A stretch of DNA of 64,000 nt, taken from Antedon mediterranea. Lineage: Eukaryota > Echinodermata > Crinoidea > Comatulida > Antedonidae. Location: the NCBI RefSeq assembly GCF_964355755.1, contig NC_092671.1, positions 34,925,304 through 34,989,303 of the forward strand, given 5' to 3'. Positions within the stretch are counted from its first letter, which is position 1, and the number at the start of each line of letters is the position of its first letter. The position numbers were made by a program, and so were the translations under genes. Of this stretch, positions 1-10,975 are shown in pieces. The notes under the pieces are model-generated. The model did not search any database, was not told where the DNA came from, and worked only from the letters and a program-made list of their open reading frames with translations.

Positions 1-473
1 CAATGAAATATGATTGACTCACCAATGTATAATGGTGTCTCGTAATAAATCCAATTAGCATTGCTTTTTAAAAAACACTGAGGAGAAGTTTGAGATGGTG
101 GCTGGAGGAACGTTAGTTTAGCAGTCGCAGGATTTGGCTGGAAAGGTAGTGCATTTTTCCTATTATAACCAAACCGACACTCGTATAATCCAGCATCAGA
201 AAACTGTACGTTTGAAATCGTTAAACGGTAAAATGAACTGTCAAAAGAAACAGAGTATTTGCTTCGAGACGTAGATCGAAACAACCGGTCACCCCTGGTA
301 AGATACCGAGTTTCGTTTTTCCAATACAACGTGTAATTCATATAAGTCGCTTTACAGTTGAAGACAACGTCTGAGCCGATTCTTACTTGAGCATCTTTAG
401 GGCCAGAAATTAAATTAAAAATAATTATTATGTAAGCATGTAGACAAATTTCAAATTGTCGGACAAACTTCAT
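1..473 (-). CDS. Ig-domain membrane receptor, 5' part (runs off the window)
   Basis: An open frame begins at the ATG at 473 (minus) and stays open to base 1, about 157 codons. It matches the start of the two intact receptors in this window. Visible parts are a hydrophobic leader (AYIIIIFNLIS), a V-like Ig domain with first Cys in VVFNCKA, Trp in LYWKN and the DAGLYEC signature, and the start of Ig domain 2 (PLYIGESIIF). The family shows a surface receptor role by analogy. The leader lacks about ten residues present in the paralogues (the ISTVNSQQT part), so secretion may be weakened. The rest of the gene lies outside the window, so intactness is unknown. Confidence 0.85.
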   Translation of the reverse strand, partial: MKFVRQFEICLHAYIIIIFNLISGPKDAQVRIGSDVVFNCKATYMNYTLYWKNETRYLTRGDRLFRSTSRSKYSVSFDSSFYRLTISNVQFSDAGLYECRFGYNRKNALPFQPNPATAKLTFLQPPSQTSPQCFLKSNANWIYYETPLYIGESIIFH

Positions 474-900
474 TGTAAATTAACTAAAGACAAATTATAT
501 GTTTCAATTGACTCAGCTTCACTGTAAATGTTATTTCACTGAAAAAACAAACCGATATGATTGAACTGTTCTAACTTAGAGGGATTCTGTATAATACCAC
601 CAATTCAATTCATCCTTTCAGAGTGTATATTTCAACTCGATACTATCAATGGTATCGGTTATAAAAGCCTAGTGTCATAAATATATCATTGAAATCAGGA
701 AACAAGCATTATGTCGCCGTAGGTATTCAAGTGGTTATTTTCAGATTTAATGTTTTTTACTAACTATATACAACGCATACTTTTTAGCAGTATGGAAGTT
801 CAGATGGAAAAGATACCGCATAGATATTGTATTAATTTTTTCTAATAATATCAAGAGAATTTGAATGTATAGTCACATTTTAATTTAACTGGAGTCGAGA
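474..900 (-). promoter_or_regulatory. 5' flank of the edge Ig receptor gene, with GATAC/GGTATC palindrome
   Basis: Upstream of the ATG at 473 there is a pyrimidine-rich acceptor-like site (TTTTTTCAG, about 548-556, minus). An inverted repeat CGATAC...GGTATCG lies at about 637-657, and AT-rich TATA-like runs follow. The same block recurs at about 17890-17960 and 45885-45960, and a perfect palindrome lies upstream of the intact receptor at 43343-44767. Conservation of position before Ig genes suggests promoter function. That is inference. Confidence 0.4.
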
Positions 901-2460
901 TTGATAACCGGAATGAATTGTCTTATGAAGTAGTCAATTTACGAAGTTTAACAAAAGATTGGAACAGTGAAGTGAAGGTATACCATTTGTTGACATAGAT
1001 GCATAATTGACACATAACAAGTCCTATTTAGTAGGCCTACACCCTTCAAATCCAAGTTAATTAGTATGCATTTCATCAGGGGATGGGAACCTCTTACCCA
1101 CTGCAGTTCTCCAGCAATATCCATCTTTGTCATTCCAAAACCTACGATAGAGGGTACTGTACTGTAAGTTTTTAGAAAAATAGTAGATCGTTATAAATGA
1201 TTGAGGAGGAAGAACATTGTATTGTGGTTGTATTATTTTTCCGATTTGGTACAGTATCTGTATCAACAAACATAATTTAGACTGTTTTACTGATTCATAT
1301 TCACCATCTTTCTTTGGAAATGATGAAACTAAAAATATACCAACATATGTTGCATTAATAACATCATCACAAATATAGATACTGTACACTACTACTACGG
1401 CTGTGTGTGTATATTTTACGTCGATCATCATTGGCTGCAAGTTATATGTATATACAGTTCCGCCAATCAAAACCTTATTCGTATTGATTGTTGCGATTCG
1501 TCAATTTTAACCAATAGAATTTCATGACGTTGACAATTGTTTCATCTTTCAACAACAAGTCGCCACCGCGCCAGCGCGCACACTATAATACACATTACAT
1601 GCGCATCGCAAACGTCACATTCTGTAATTTGTGCGCGTAGTAAAGTAACTAGGCAGATTTAAATCTCTATAGTTACATATCAAAACAATTCCCGAGCCTA
1701 GTTTCGTTATAAATCATAATTCCAAATAATTCATTGAAAAAACCCTTATAAAAATACCTTTAATATTTCAATCATTCCTAAATAAGTAATTCAATAAAAT
1801 GAACAATTTTATATTAAAAAAAAGGTTATAAAATCGGATATTTAAACAAAATATATTACTATGCATAACCATGATAGAGTAGGGTAGGATTTAGTATGTC
1901 TATCTTTAATTTACTTATTTTTGTTCTAGAAAATTAAAAAATATTAATAATTAGAATTCTTCCAGGCCTATCCATATTATGACTTCACATGGATGTGCAT
2001 TGCCTTACTGTTCGATTTGAAATATCATCTTATTCTTACCTTTGTTATTTATTCGTGGAAATTTAGGCAGTCGTATTGTTGCACCACAAAATAAGAGAGG
2101 CATAATACGTTATTTTAAATAAATATAGTAAATACAATACTAATAATGTTTGATAAATTCAATCGAAATATTTTGGAAAGGAAAACTAAGTAAGGAGATG
2201 ATGTCTCTTCACCGTGTTGTCGGAGCTAGCGCTTGTTGTATACTGATGTTTATTGGTTATGTACACAAACTTTATTCAGCGCAACAATTGTGACGTCATA
2301 CGTGTCATTAGGACAATCAAATATGAATTATATATTTTGCGTCATTCACTCACAGGTCCTCTTTCTATAAGTTTTTTTTACTAAGAACATTTTAAAACTA
2401 ATTAAATTGATTGCGATTTATTTCCCAATCATTATAATTATATTTGTATAATCCCCGAAT
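900..2460 (-). promoter_or_regulatory. Flank module F1 (candidate upstream exons and promoter of Ig genes)
   Basis: This repeated block has copies at about 14316-15180, 18240-18604 plus 28645-31440, 46250-47880, and 57350-60480. On the minus strand it has a CRE-like TGACGTCA with a nearby ATATATAAT run (about 2290-2335), a conserved donor AAAG|GTAAGA at about 2038-2043, CCAAT-type sites near 1430-1530, a CG-rich stretch at 1560-1640, and a second donor TGG|GTAAGAGG near 1090-1097. The open frame 1057-1470 inside it is only patchily conserved between copies. I interpret the module as 5' untranslated exons plus promoter for the downstream Ig gene. Transcript data would be decisive. Confidence 0.4.
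1057..1470 (-). other. Repeated open frame of uncertain coding status
   Basis: A 137-codon frame resembles 46322-46759 and a shorter piece at 28590-28784, and a frameshifted relative lies at about 57540-57840. Shared words include KKDGEYESV, QSKLCLL and RRFWNDKDGYCW. It may be a real exon, but its copies break readily and it contains a strong splice donor close to its end, so I lean to repeated 5' untranslated sequence. No known domain was recognised. Confidence 0.25.
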
Positions 2461-3550
2461 AGGCCTATATAGTGTAACAAAAAAGAAATTTTAAAAAAAA
2501 CTTACATAAAACTGTAAAAATCACAATATAAACAATATTTACAGTGTTTTAAACAAAGACATTGACTTGATTAAATAACGGCCAATTTTGTAATTAAAAC
2601 GATAATATAAATTACTATAAATTGTTTTATGATTGTGATTTATTTGCGCGATTTAATTGATAATGAATTTCCTAAACATTTAATTTTGTGATTTCGCTGT
2701 TTTACGCTTTTCATTAGTAATTGCATTAATATTACATCTATACAGTAGCGGACAATCGCTGTAAAATGAACTACCAGCTACAATTATATAGAAATTGTAA
2801 TAAAATAAGGACGTCAAAAATTAATTCCGATATTAAAATGCTATCAAAAGGAATAAATATAGATTACATTTATAATATGACCTTTCATAAGTTACAAATT
2901 AGTTTTTATTATGCAAAATAAGTTTGTTTCGGGTTTAACCAAATGATTTCGTCTGCTTTGATTTGTCATCTTAACAATAACTTCTGTGATTAGAAAAATC
3001 AGTGCAATTTATTTATATTTATTTTCTACTTATGTAATTGGCACATCTGTAGACCTATGATTTATATTGTTCTTATGTTATTTGCACACCTACATACTAA
3101 ATACATCAAATATTGAAACACAATAACTTTGTTTCCTGGTCACTAGCTGCTTTCAAATTGTAATTGCTTTCCGTCTTGTCAAGTTGTTTAAAATTATTAA
3201 AATCTTGTAGTATACCTTATGAATCTGTGTATATCCGTTTAGTTTTAAAGTCGTCAAATCACCATCCTTTTATTTAATACGTTCATTGCGTTTTCAAGAA
3301 GTTTGCGTTTATCCTCCAACTTAAACGTCACTGAATTATTTCTGGTAATTTCCTTTTACATTTGACCTAGTGACGTTGAATATTGAAGTCTTTTAAATAT
3401 TTACTGCATAGACTTTTAAGTCAAGGACCACCACTGTGTAGTATCGAAGTTCATCCCCGATTTGATACGGTTGAATCGACTTTCACAAAAAAAATAAAAT
3501 CAAAATTGATTTTTTTCTCAATGTATATTTATTTATATAAGAGTACACGT
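2460..3550. other. Intergenic stretch with a promoter-like module
   Basis: This is AT-rich sequence paralogous to about 31440-32670 and 47880-48900. At 3165-3300 it holds a copy of the exon-1/promoter module seen upstream of the peptide genes (CTTTCCGTCTTGTCAAGTTG word). No conserved coding frame follows it on the minus strand. The frame at 3383-3640 is not preserved in the paralogous copies. Confidence 0.4.
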
Positions 3551-3556
3551 TTTATT
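3551..3556 (-). terminator. Putative poly(A) signal of peptide gene A
   Basis: AATAAA on the minus strand lies about 265 bases past the stop at 3819. The same hexamer occurs at matching places past the other two copies (32671-32676, 48904-48909), which supports use as the 3' end signal. Confidence 0.4.
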
Positions 3557-3818
3557 ATAAGGAAGACCGGTTTTCTAAAGATTATTATTATTATGCATAG
3601 GCTTATCATTCTGTATTATAATTATTATCTGTATTATTAAAATATTGAACTTGCAGTAATAAAATCTAATATATCTAGTGGTAAATCGTACATTTTGTTA
3701 TATGTCAACATGATTGGAGAAGGCTTTTCTGACAATTAATAGAGACTAATCCTCGTAATTATGTAATACGCGTTTCATTCATTACTCCAGCAGTAGATCT
3801 TCAAAGCCATTCGGACCA

Positions 3819-5480
3819 CTATTTTGGTTGAGGAGCCCATGACCACAATCTAATCTGTCTAGTTTGTCTAGCTCGGCTGATCGTCATCTCGGCATTCTGT
3901 TTACCGTCTTCTTGCACCTTCAACAGATTTGCTGCAGCATCAACTAAAATACAAACAATAATATGTGTATGATGATATAAATACAATTCAAAATAACACT
4001 TAATGTAAATGTTTTAGAAATTACAGTGACATCGCTAAGAAGAATGTAAAGAATATTGTAAAGCTCTGTTTACACTATCAAATCATCAAAAAGTGTGAAG
4101 TTTCCAAATATGGTAGTGATATGCTTAATATGGGCACATCACATTTTTCACATAAAGTTTGATAGTATAGAGAGAGCTTAAATGATTTTGAATGTTTGCT
4201 TGAATAATTTAATTTGAAACTATTCCATGTGTGTGATTTTATTCATTTAGAGACGAATCCAAGTAATTACCGTTTTCGTTGCTGTTTCCTCCAGAGTTGA
4301 GTTGAGCCGGACCTGCATCTTCATTAGATGTTGTCTCATCATCCCCTATCAGTATTGTAAATATTGATTAGTTTCACACACAATATTGCTATGCTAACAG
4401 GGCATTATTGTAGTGAATTTCTTTCAAAATTGGTCTTGAGCTCTGTCTACACTATCAAACTTTATGTGACAAGAAAATGCGATGTGCCCATATATGGACA
4501 TGATGATGTCATATCACTACCATATTTAAGTATATCATCACCATATTTGGGCACATCACACTTTTTTGTCAAACTAGTTTGATAGTGTAGATAGAGCTTT
4601 AATTATTATAGTTAATTGATGATTTGTACTTTTAGGATTACATCTTTTTTTCTTTGGTTGCTTAATTTAAAGGTTGAAAAAAGAATGATTTTTATAACTG
4701 ATGTTAAAAATAACTATAACTATAATAATTCTTCTATAAATTGTATATTATATTTTTAAATTTAAATGTTGATAATAAATAGTATTTGTTTGTATAAACT
4801 TTTTAAAATTTTTATAATTGTAATATTTTTCTAATGTTTATTATGCAGTTTTTTTCTGTACTCCAAAGATGTAGACAAGTAAAAGTATAGGCTTATTTGA
4901 ATTTCTATATAATATAAATAAATAATTGCGAAACTTTAATATGAAAAATAATCATAATAATTTAGTATATTTTTATAATCTCCTTTTTTCGTTTTTTTTT
5001 ATATGCTCCCGTTCATATGTAATTAAGATTGTTTGCTTGCTTTCTTTTATTGTGTTCTTCTCTGTTTTATGTTTGTAAATCACAGGTTTGCCCGCTGGGA
5101 TTGTTGTGATTTTGTTTTATACCGAATAAATAAAAAATAAAAATAAAAAAAATTTTAAGGTTTTTATAACCCAATTTGAAGTGTATTATAATCTGTTAAA
5201 TGTGTAACAACGAACTGCAGTGCCATAAATAGGATTACCACTACACTATTACACTAGGGAATTTGTTATTAATTTTTCCCAGTTTTCTATCTCATGACAA
5301 AACAAATTGTTTCATAATGGTGTATCAACAATAATTAAAATTCAATTGATATTGTAAATACATTGCATTAAAGTATTACAAAAATGATTAGTACTATACA
5401 AAATTAATCTTACTTCCAGGTCTTGCTGCCGTTAACGCAATCAGGACAAGAAACATTGATAAAAAGAAAAACTTATTCAT
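3819..5480 (-). CDS. Secreted cationic peptide precursor A (spliced, 88 aa)
   Basis: Three coding exons on the minus strand: 5414-5480, 4271-4345 and 3819-3943. Each junction has AG/GT borders (donors A|GTAAG and G|GTAAT, acceptors TTTAAG, GATAG, TTTTAG) and both coding introns are phase 1, so the frames join cleanly. Exon 1 of the CDS encodes a classic signal peptide (MNKFFFLSMFLVLIALTAA). The middle exon is acidic and Asn/Ser/Gly-rich (DDETTSNEDAG...). The last exon ends in a basic, Trp-containing tail (RARQTRQIRLWSWAPQPK). Two close paralogues (32978-34904, 49215-50541) keep every splice site. Signal, acidic spacer and cationic tail is the plan of many antimicrobial or peptide-hormone precursors. 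No family was recognised, so the role is inference. The tail of this copy is longer than in the others. Confidence 0.75.
4060..4180. repeat. Palindromic MITE, copy 1
   Basis: Terminal inverted repeats AGCTCTGT-TACACTATCAAA and its complement flank an inner core with GTGATATG and GGGCACATCACA words. It lies in the last intron of peptide gene A. Related copies are at 4439-4600, 8880-8992, 34297-34460, 37273-37443, 49933-50098 and 52462-52632. Confidence 0.6.
4439..4600. repeat. Palindromic MITE, copy 2
   Basis: Same family as 4060-4180. Ends AGCTCTGTCTACACTATC and its complement lie about 160 bases apart, making a near-perfect hairpin. It is shared with 34297-34460 and 49933-50098 at the same place upstream of the acidic exon, so it was inserted before the cassette duplications. 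Confidence 0.65.
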
Positions 5481-5489
5481 CTTCCACCC

Positions 5490-6680
5490 TTAAAAATTTA
5501 AAATAGAAAATAATTTAAAAAATTATAAATAGAAAGTAACACAAATTGCACTCTTCGTTAATTAGTGTTTTTTCTTTATAAATTAAAATACAATTAAACA
5601 CAGTAATAATTAGTAAATAATCGTGAGAACTAAAAAAAAAAATTAAAAAAAAAATAATTTAAAAATACGTTATTCAATAAGGGCAAACTTCCTTTTACTA
5701 TTATATTTAGAAAACTGTTTTTCAAATTAACTGTTGGTTGCAATTATAGAAATGAAAGAACAAACACCTTCGGGGGCCAAAAAGTGTCCCCTTAATGTCA
5801 ACTAACCAGAAATCGATTGTCCTCCTAAAATAGGGGTTTGCGCAGAAAAAAAAATTGACAATTACAAATACAATAATTGACCTGGACTCAAGAAATTGAG
5901 AAGAAATAAAAATTTAGCAGCCAACGTTTCACCAATGAAAACTATGTCGTCCCATAGGACAATCAACAATTTGCTGTAGTGTAAAAATATATATTGCCTC
6001 TCGTATTACAATCAGAATGTTCAGATAGCAATTGCATTTTATAACACTTTTGTTAACATTTTATTATTGCATATTTGTCTATGTATTTTTCTAAATGTGT
6101 TAATGTTGGTTTTATTGTATCTTCCTAGTTGACAGGGGCTGGTCAAGCACATCACAAGATGACAGTTTTATTACTTTTGCTTTTCCGCTACTCCCCTGTT
6201 ATACTTTATATTTTGTGTTATGTAGAAAGATTGAAAATAAAATAAATAAATAAATAAGGTGTCCCTTAATAGGGGTGTTCCAAAGAAGGAAAATGAAACT
6301 TTTTAAAACGAAGGTCAGACAATAAAAATGTCGTTATTAAAAGAAATAATAAATTAAATCTAAAATTAATTTCAATTAAAAAATTAAAAAAACATTACCT
6401 AATTACAACAATAGAAAACACAACCAAACGACTAACTTTAGCCTATAATCATTTTATCTTAATAATAACGTGAGATGAAATAACATAATCTATCGGAAAT
6501 TTTGATTAAAGGATAAAAGTACAACAGTCAGAAAGACCAAGCTGTCGAAAAACACTCTAAAAACGTGAGATGAAATAACATAATCTATCGGAAATTTTGA
6601 TTAAAGGATAAAAGTAAAACAGTCAGAAAGACCAAGCTGTCGAAAAACACTATCATATAAATATATAATATAAATGTTAC
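5490..6680 (-). other. 5' intron of peptide gene A
   Basis: This stretch lies between the non-coding first exon (donor at 6680/6681) and the signal-peptide exon (acceptor at 5488/5489). It holds one copy (about 5940-6270, interrupted) of the unit that is tandemly expanded at 35730-36310. It also carries a 95-bp tandem duplication at 6469-6563 and 6564-6658. No coding signal was seen. Confidence 0.5.
6469..6658. repeat. 95-bp tandem duplication
   Basis: Two adjacent copies of a 95-base unit begin with CGTGAGATGAAATAAC and end in GTCGAAAAACACT. They differ by only a few bases. The paralogous sites near 36385-36475 and 51540-51655 have one copy each, so this is a local, recent event next to exon 1 of the peptide gene. 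Confidence 0.75.
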
Positions 6681-6813
6681 CTTGATTATTGAAGAATATC
6701 TGCTTTGAAATAATACTTGCTTTCCGCCTTGTTAAGTTGCTTAGAATTGATAGTATCTTGTAGTATATCTTGTGGATCCCTGACTGATGTTTTCAGGGAA
6801 AGTTGCTTTTATA
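6681..6813 (-). promoter_or_regulatory. TATA box and non-coding exon 1 of peptide gene A
   Basis: A canonical TATAAAAG lies at 6806-6813 (minus). About 30 bases on is an initiator-like CATCAGTC. The presumed exon 1 then runs to a donor CAAG|GTAACA at 6681/6680. The same box and donor are kept at 36629-36636 with 36502, and at 51809-51816 with 51684. Position and conservation support a real promoter. Confidence 0.6.
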
Positions 6814-7240
6814 GACTTTAGCCCGTTGTTGTTTTAGCCATTATTTGCACCCTATCACCCAATACCTGCTTTCCGTCTTGTCAAGTTGTTTATAATAAAT
6901 AATACCATGTCAATATGTGTACTTTATATCAGCTTAGTTTTAAAATCGTTGGGTGGTTGATGTTTTCTTGGAAAGTTACTTTTATACACGTCATCAACTC
7001 GCTGTTGTTTTTATCAGATTTAATATTTATAAGAAGCGAAGTCGACGACCTCACTTAATGCTTGCTTTCTGTCGTATATATATACAGTTGTTTTATAATA
7101 ATGTAATAATAATAATGACGATGTATTCGCTGAAAGTTGCTTTTATACACGGATGCCTAAAATGTTGTTTTTACCGTTATTTGTTGAGATTGAATACTTG
7201 TAGTTTATAAAGTCGACGACCTTACCACCGACACTCTGTG
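6814..7240 (-). promoter_or_regulatory. Two further promoter-like modules in tandem upstream of peptide gene A
   Basis: TATAAAAG followed by TAACTTTC or CAACTTTC recurs near 6975-6990 and 7138-7150, each with the TTTCCGTCTTGTCAAG or related exon-1 word on its downstream side. In the other two cassettes the second and third TATA copies have decayed (GATACATG, TTCTACAC). The arrangement looks like a tandemly duplicated promoter of which the copy nearest the gene is best preserved. Confidence 0.4.
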
Positions 7241-7349
7241 CCTAGTCCAATACAAATTTCCAACATTTTTCCAGTTGCAGACTTCATCAAATTACAAACT
7301 AAAGTTTGCTAGTGTAGACCTACACTTCTGCAAACTTGTTTTCTGCGTA

Positions 7350-7390
7350 GCTCACTATTTCGGTCGGTTGGTCGGTCGGTAAACACTAAC
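7350..7390. repeat. GTCGGT microsatellite fragment
   Basis: A short run of GGTCGGTTGGTCGGTCGG is followed by AACACTAACTCAAA. It is a piece of the longer element at 9545-9800. Confidence 0.5.
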
Positions 7391-7552
7391 TCAAAATTAA
7401 ACGTATCTAAAAAAAATATGCACAGGTCTACATGTTTTTCTAATTTTTTTGTTGTCGATTTGTTTTTCATTTATTGTCTGCCGACTGAGAATTAGCTTGC
7501 ACGTTCGCCAGATTTGATTCAACTCATTTAATTACTCATTTAATTTTCTCAA

Positions 7553-8370
7553 AATAATTATCGTTTTCGTTAGAATTTGTGTTTCCTCCGGCGCCGAGTT
7601 GAGTGGGACCTGCATCTTCTTTAGAAGCTGTGCCGTCGCGCCCCTATAAATAGAAAAGTTGTTTATTTCAATCAAACAGCGATATTGACAATTGAATGGT
7701 TAATTATTTTGACTTCTGAAAGTATCGTTTAAATTTAGTTCGGAAATAATGAGAAAACGTATATAATTTTCTTCTTAATTTTCCTTCTTTTTCATTTTGG
7801 CAAACTACCAACGGTAGTATAAGCAAAATCATTTACTGTCCTCCTTAAAGGAGGAAGTCCGGTTCACAGACAAACATTATACACAAGATGCTTTACATAA
7901 ACAAGTCTTTGCGAGTTAGATAAATACATTTTCATGCATGTCCTTAACATTATCGCATTATTATTATTACGATCTGATTTGATTTATTTCGATATGGTAC
8001 CATACCGTACCATACATGAACAAAAATAAATAAAAGCAAAACAACGCAATTATTTTGTATGGTATCGTGGATAACCCCAAATGCGATTTACATCCTGAAG
8101 GGTCTCCTATATTAAAACACATTAGACAGTAGAATAATAATAACATAACGCCATCCAACAAAGTGTCTCCTTAACATAAGTGTCATATAGAAGCTAGTTG
8201 GAATATTACTCTCTATTAGTATAACAGTAAAGTTTCCTTATCATCTGGTCCCCCAAAGAGGTTCTGTTGTATTTATTCACACAATTATGAATCTTACTTT
8301 CTCGTCTTGCCGTCGTCACAGCTACAATAAGAACGAGGCATAAGAAAATGAATAACGTATGATGTCCTAT
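7553..8370 (-). pseudogene. Broken paralogue of the secreted peptide gene
   Basis: Minus-strand sequence at about 8297-8365 encodes a signal-peptide-like run (LFIFLCLVLIVAVTTARRE) followed by the family donor A|GTAAG. About 650 bases on, 7568-7643 resembles the acidic exon (SKEDAGPTQL, then GGNTNSNEN). The expected ATG reads ACG, the acidic exon is out of phase with the leader, and its donor GT has become AT. No third exon was found. Relatives with the same ACG occur at 38250-38350 and 53517-54250. I call it a pseudogene. A non-AUG or upstream start is a weaker alternative. Confidence 0.55.
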
Positions 8371-8399
8371 AAACTAGAAAAACAATAATATTGCTATCT

Positions 8400-9480
8400 T
8401 TAGATAGTATTTGAAGAAGCTTCCTCCTCGTATAGGCCTATGTACACGCAAGTATTTCCACCCAATCACAAGTAACAATTTAGATGACCTATCGTTTGTG
8501 ATTGGTAGATTTTCTGTACGTTACTTGATTTGTGTTTTCCATCACTCTCCAGGGGTATGACATTTTTATTTTTAACCTCCATTTATTTTTAACATCGGTT
8601 AGTTTCGTGATCATTATTAATGAATAATTAATATTTTCTATAATTAATTGAAGGCTTTCCTGTTTAAGGGTTTTGAAAGCGGCCTAGACACTAGACTAGA
8701 CATAACTAAATAGAACTAAGCCTATACCCACAGCTTTCGCTATACCTATTTTAATAACGCAAGACCAGTAGGGGGTTCCCTCTGCTGACCATCCCCTTAC
8801 CCCATGACCTATTATTATCAATGAACGTTCTGTTGGTGTATACTGCCGCATAATAAAATGTATTCGCAATATTGTTATTAAGTTCTGTCTACACATCAAA
8901 CTTGATGTGACAAAAAATGATATTTAGGCATGTCACTACCATTTGGGCACATCACACTTTTTTTTCCAAACTAGTTTGGTAAACAGAGCTTCAGTAAAAT
9001 ATTTTAAATTATCAAATTAAAGTTCTCAAAACTGATAAAGCTAATAATAGACGAACTTGTGTGTCATCAAACAAAATACAACCTCAGTTAATCATGGCTA
9101 GTAAGAATTGGTGTACAGCACACACGACGAGATCAATTGATTTACAATATTAATATATAATATAAATGGTTTCTTTTGTGTCAACCCATTCGACGAATAC
9201 CTCGTACGTATCTAATTTGTATCTTCAATCGTATCTTCATAAGTTGTGGCACGTTCCGCGCGTCATAAACATAATCGCTTACAATTTGATTAGACATGCA
9301 GTATTGGTTCCTTAGCAAGGAACACGTTCTCAAAAACTGGGTTGGCATTTATCAATATTTGCTTATATTTTTGCTTAAGCTATACTAAAACATTTAAGAA
9401 TGATAATAACTTAGCTTATTTATCAAACCGTCTTAGTAACAAAATTGTCTTTATTTAAATTTTTTTTTTTATTTTACGTT
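8400..9480. other. Intergenic stretch, no gene seen
   Basis: AT-rich sequence, partly paralogous to about 38700-39560 and 54550-55370. It contains one palindromic MITE copy (8880-8992). No conserved coding frame was found. Confidence 0.5.
8880..8992. repeat. Palindromic MITE, copy 3
   Basis: Shortened member of the AGCTCTGTCTACAC...GTTTGG family, with ends at AGTTCTGTCTACAC and AACAGAGCTT. It is absent from the paralogous positions in the other two cassettes. Confidence 0.5.
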
Positions 9481-9544
9481 GCGCGTGCGTAATATTAAAC
9501 TCTAGAGGGCAGCAATTTATGTCTTAAGACGAAAAATCATTGTT

Positions 9545-9800
9545 TGAGCGTTCGCATTAGCTTTTTAGTCGCGTGGACGCGACTCTATAGTTCACTATGT
9601 CGATCGGTCGGTCGGTCTGTTGGTCGGTCTGTCTGTCGGTCCGGTATCACTATGCATTGTAGCACGAGACTTAATGGATGTTGGCCTTGTTTCTCTTAGC
9701 GGCGCTATAACAGTTTATCTCCACATTTTTAACAGCTCACTATGTCGGTCGGTTGGTCGGATGGTCGGTCGGTCGGTAAACACTAACTCAAATTTGAGCA
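9545..9800. repeat. GTCGG repeat element with terminal hairpin
   Basis: It begins with a small hairpin (AGTCGCGT ... ACGCGACT). TTCACTATGTCG and two GGTC/GGTT tetranucleotide tracts follow, then CGGTAAACACTAACTC. Pieces of the same element lie at 7350-7390, 17030-17100 and 42755-42850, so it is a dispersed repeat with a microsatellite core. Confidence 0.55.
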
Positions 9801-9899
9801 CGCGACTGCAGCCATGTATATGGCCTTTTTCACCCCAACAAGGTTACCATGCTTTTATTACATGAAATAGAGAAAGAGCACAAATTCGGAAATACTTAC

Positions 9900-10970
9900 G
9901 AAAATCATTAGCTCTAAACTTAAATCAAATCAACATTTATTTATTTTCATCAATGACAGCGACCCTTTTGTTGCTAAGCAAGGTTGATAATTCCGACCCC
10001 TGGTGTCTTATTTATTATACAGCAAAATACAAAACATATTAATAAATCAGATATATAATAATATAAAAACAATTGGCAGATAAATTAAGAAAGAATTTAT
10101 TTAAGAAAACATGTTTAAATTACATTTCAATGCTTTGGAAAACATATACAGTATTTTACAATCTGTCGATTTATTCGATCTATTTATATTATTAGTAGCT
10201 TGAGAGTGAACACTCTTCCCTGGCGTGACTAAAGGCGTAGTAAAACCCCAGCCTTGTATGCAGCTATAAGTGACGTAGGTGACATTTATAGACGACAAAT
10301 CATCATTTTATGCAGTTGATAGTACAATCAGATAATACGGCTTGTTTCTTTTTTACTCTATTTACTTTTGTATGTGATCACTTGAATTATTTTAAATATA
10401 GTTTGTTTCACGAACTCCTCTTACGTATGTTTCCGAGCGGTTGAAAATACTTTAGGAACTCCCTTGTGACATAAAAGCATACACAAAAATCCACAAAGTT
10501 GTAAAATAACTCAAAAACAAAGCTTTAATTCCAATCAACTTCAACTTTCAACAATCCAGTAAGCACTTTTAAACAACAGCTTCACAATAACTTTTACAAT
10601 ATACGGTAATATCCAACCTCTAATATCCAACCTGTAATATCCAACAACCTTACATCCCTTTATATACAAGATGCTCCTATCCTTCTAGATCATTCTTTAT
10701 ACTTCTCATTATTACATGATTACAGTTTCTATTAATAGCACTTTTTAATTATACATGGTTTCTTAAATCAAAACACCTTATTCTAGAATGTTCGTATTAA
10801 GGAATGGTAATTTATTACAGTTTGTACCATATCTGTTTACTGTGCCATAGAATGACGGTGACCATATAAGCCTCTATAACCTACGTGAACTAGACATTTG
10901 AAGATGTAACTCAACATATTTATTTAGATTTTCCGTTTTGTCATCGTTTGACACCCTGTTAGGTCAGCTC
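9900..10970 (-). other. 3' flank of a broken Ig receptor gene
   Basis: A conserved block at about 10030-10320 recurs at 16200-16460, 40090-40330 and 55900-56130, always downstream of an Ig gene. Its minus-strand translation keeps TYV.YSCIQGWGFTTP in several copies. It may be 3' UTR or an extra exon. The remainder (10330-10970) shows no gene. Confidence 0.35.
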
Positions 10971-10975
10971 TCATA

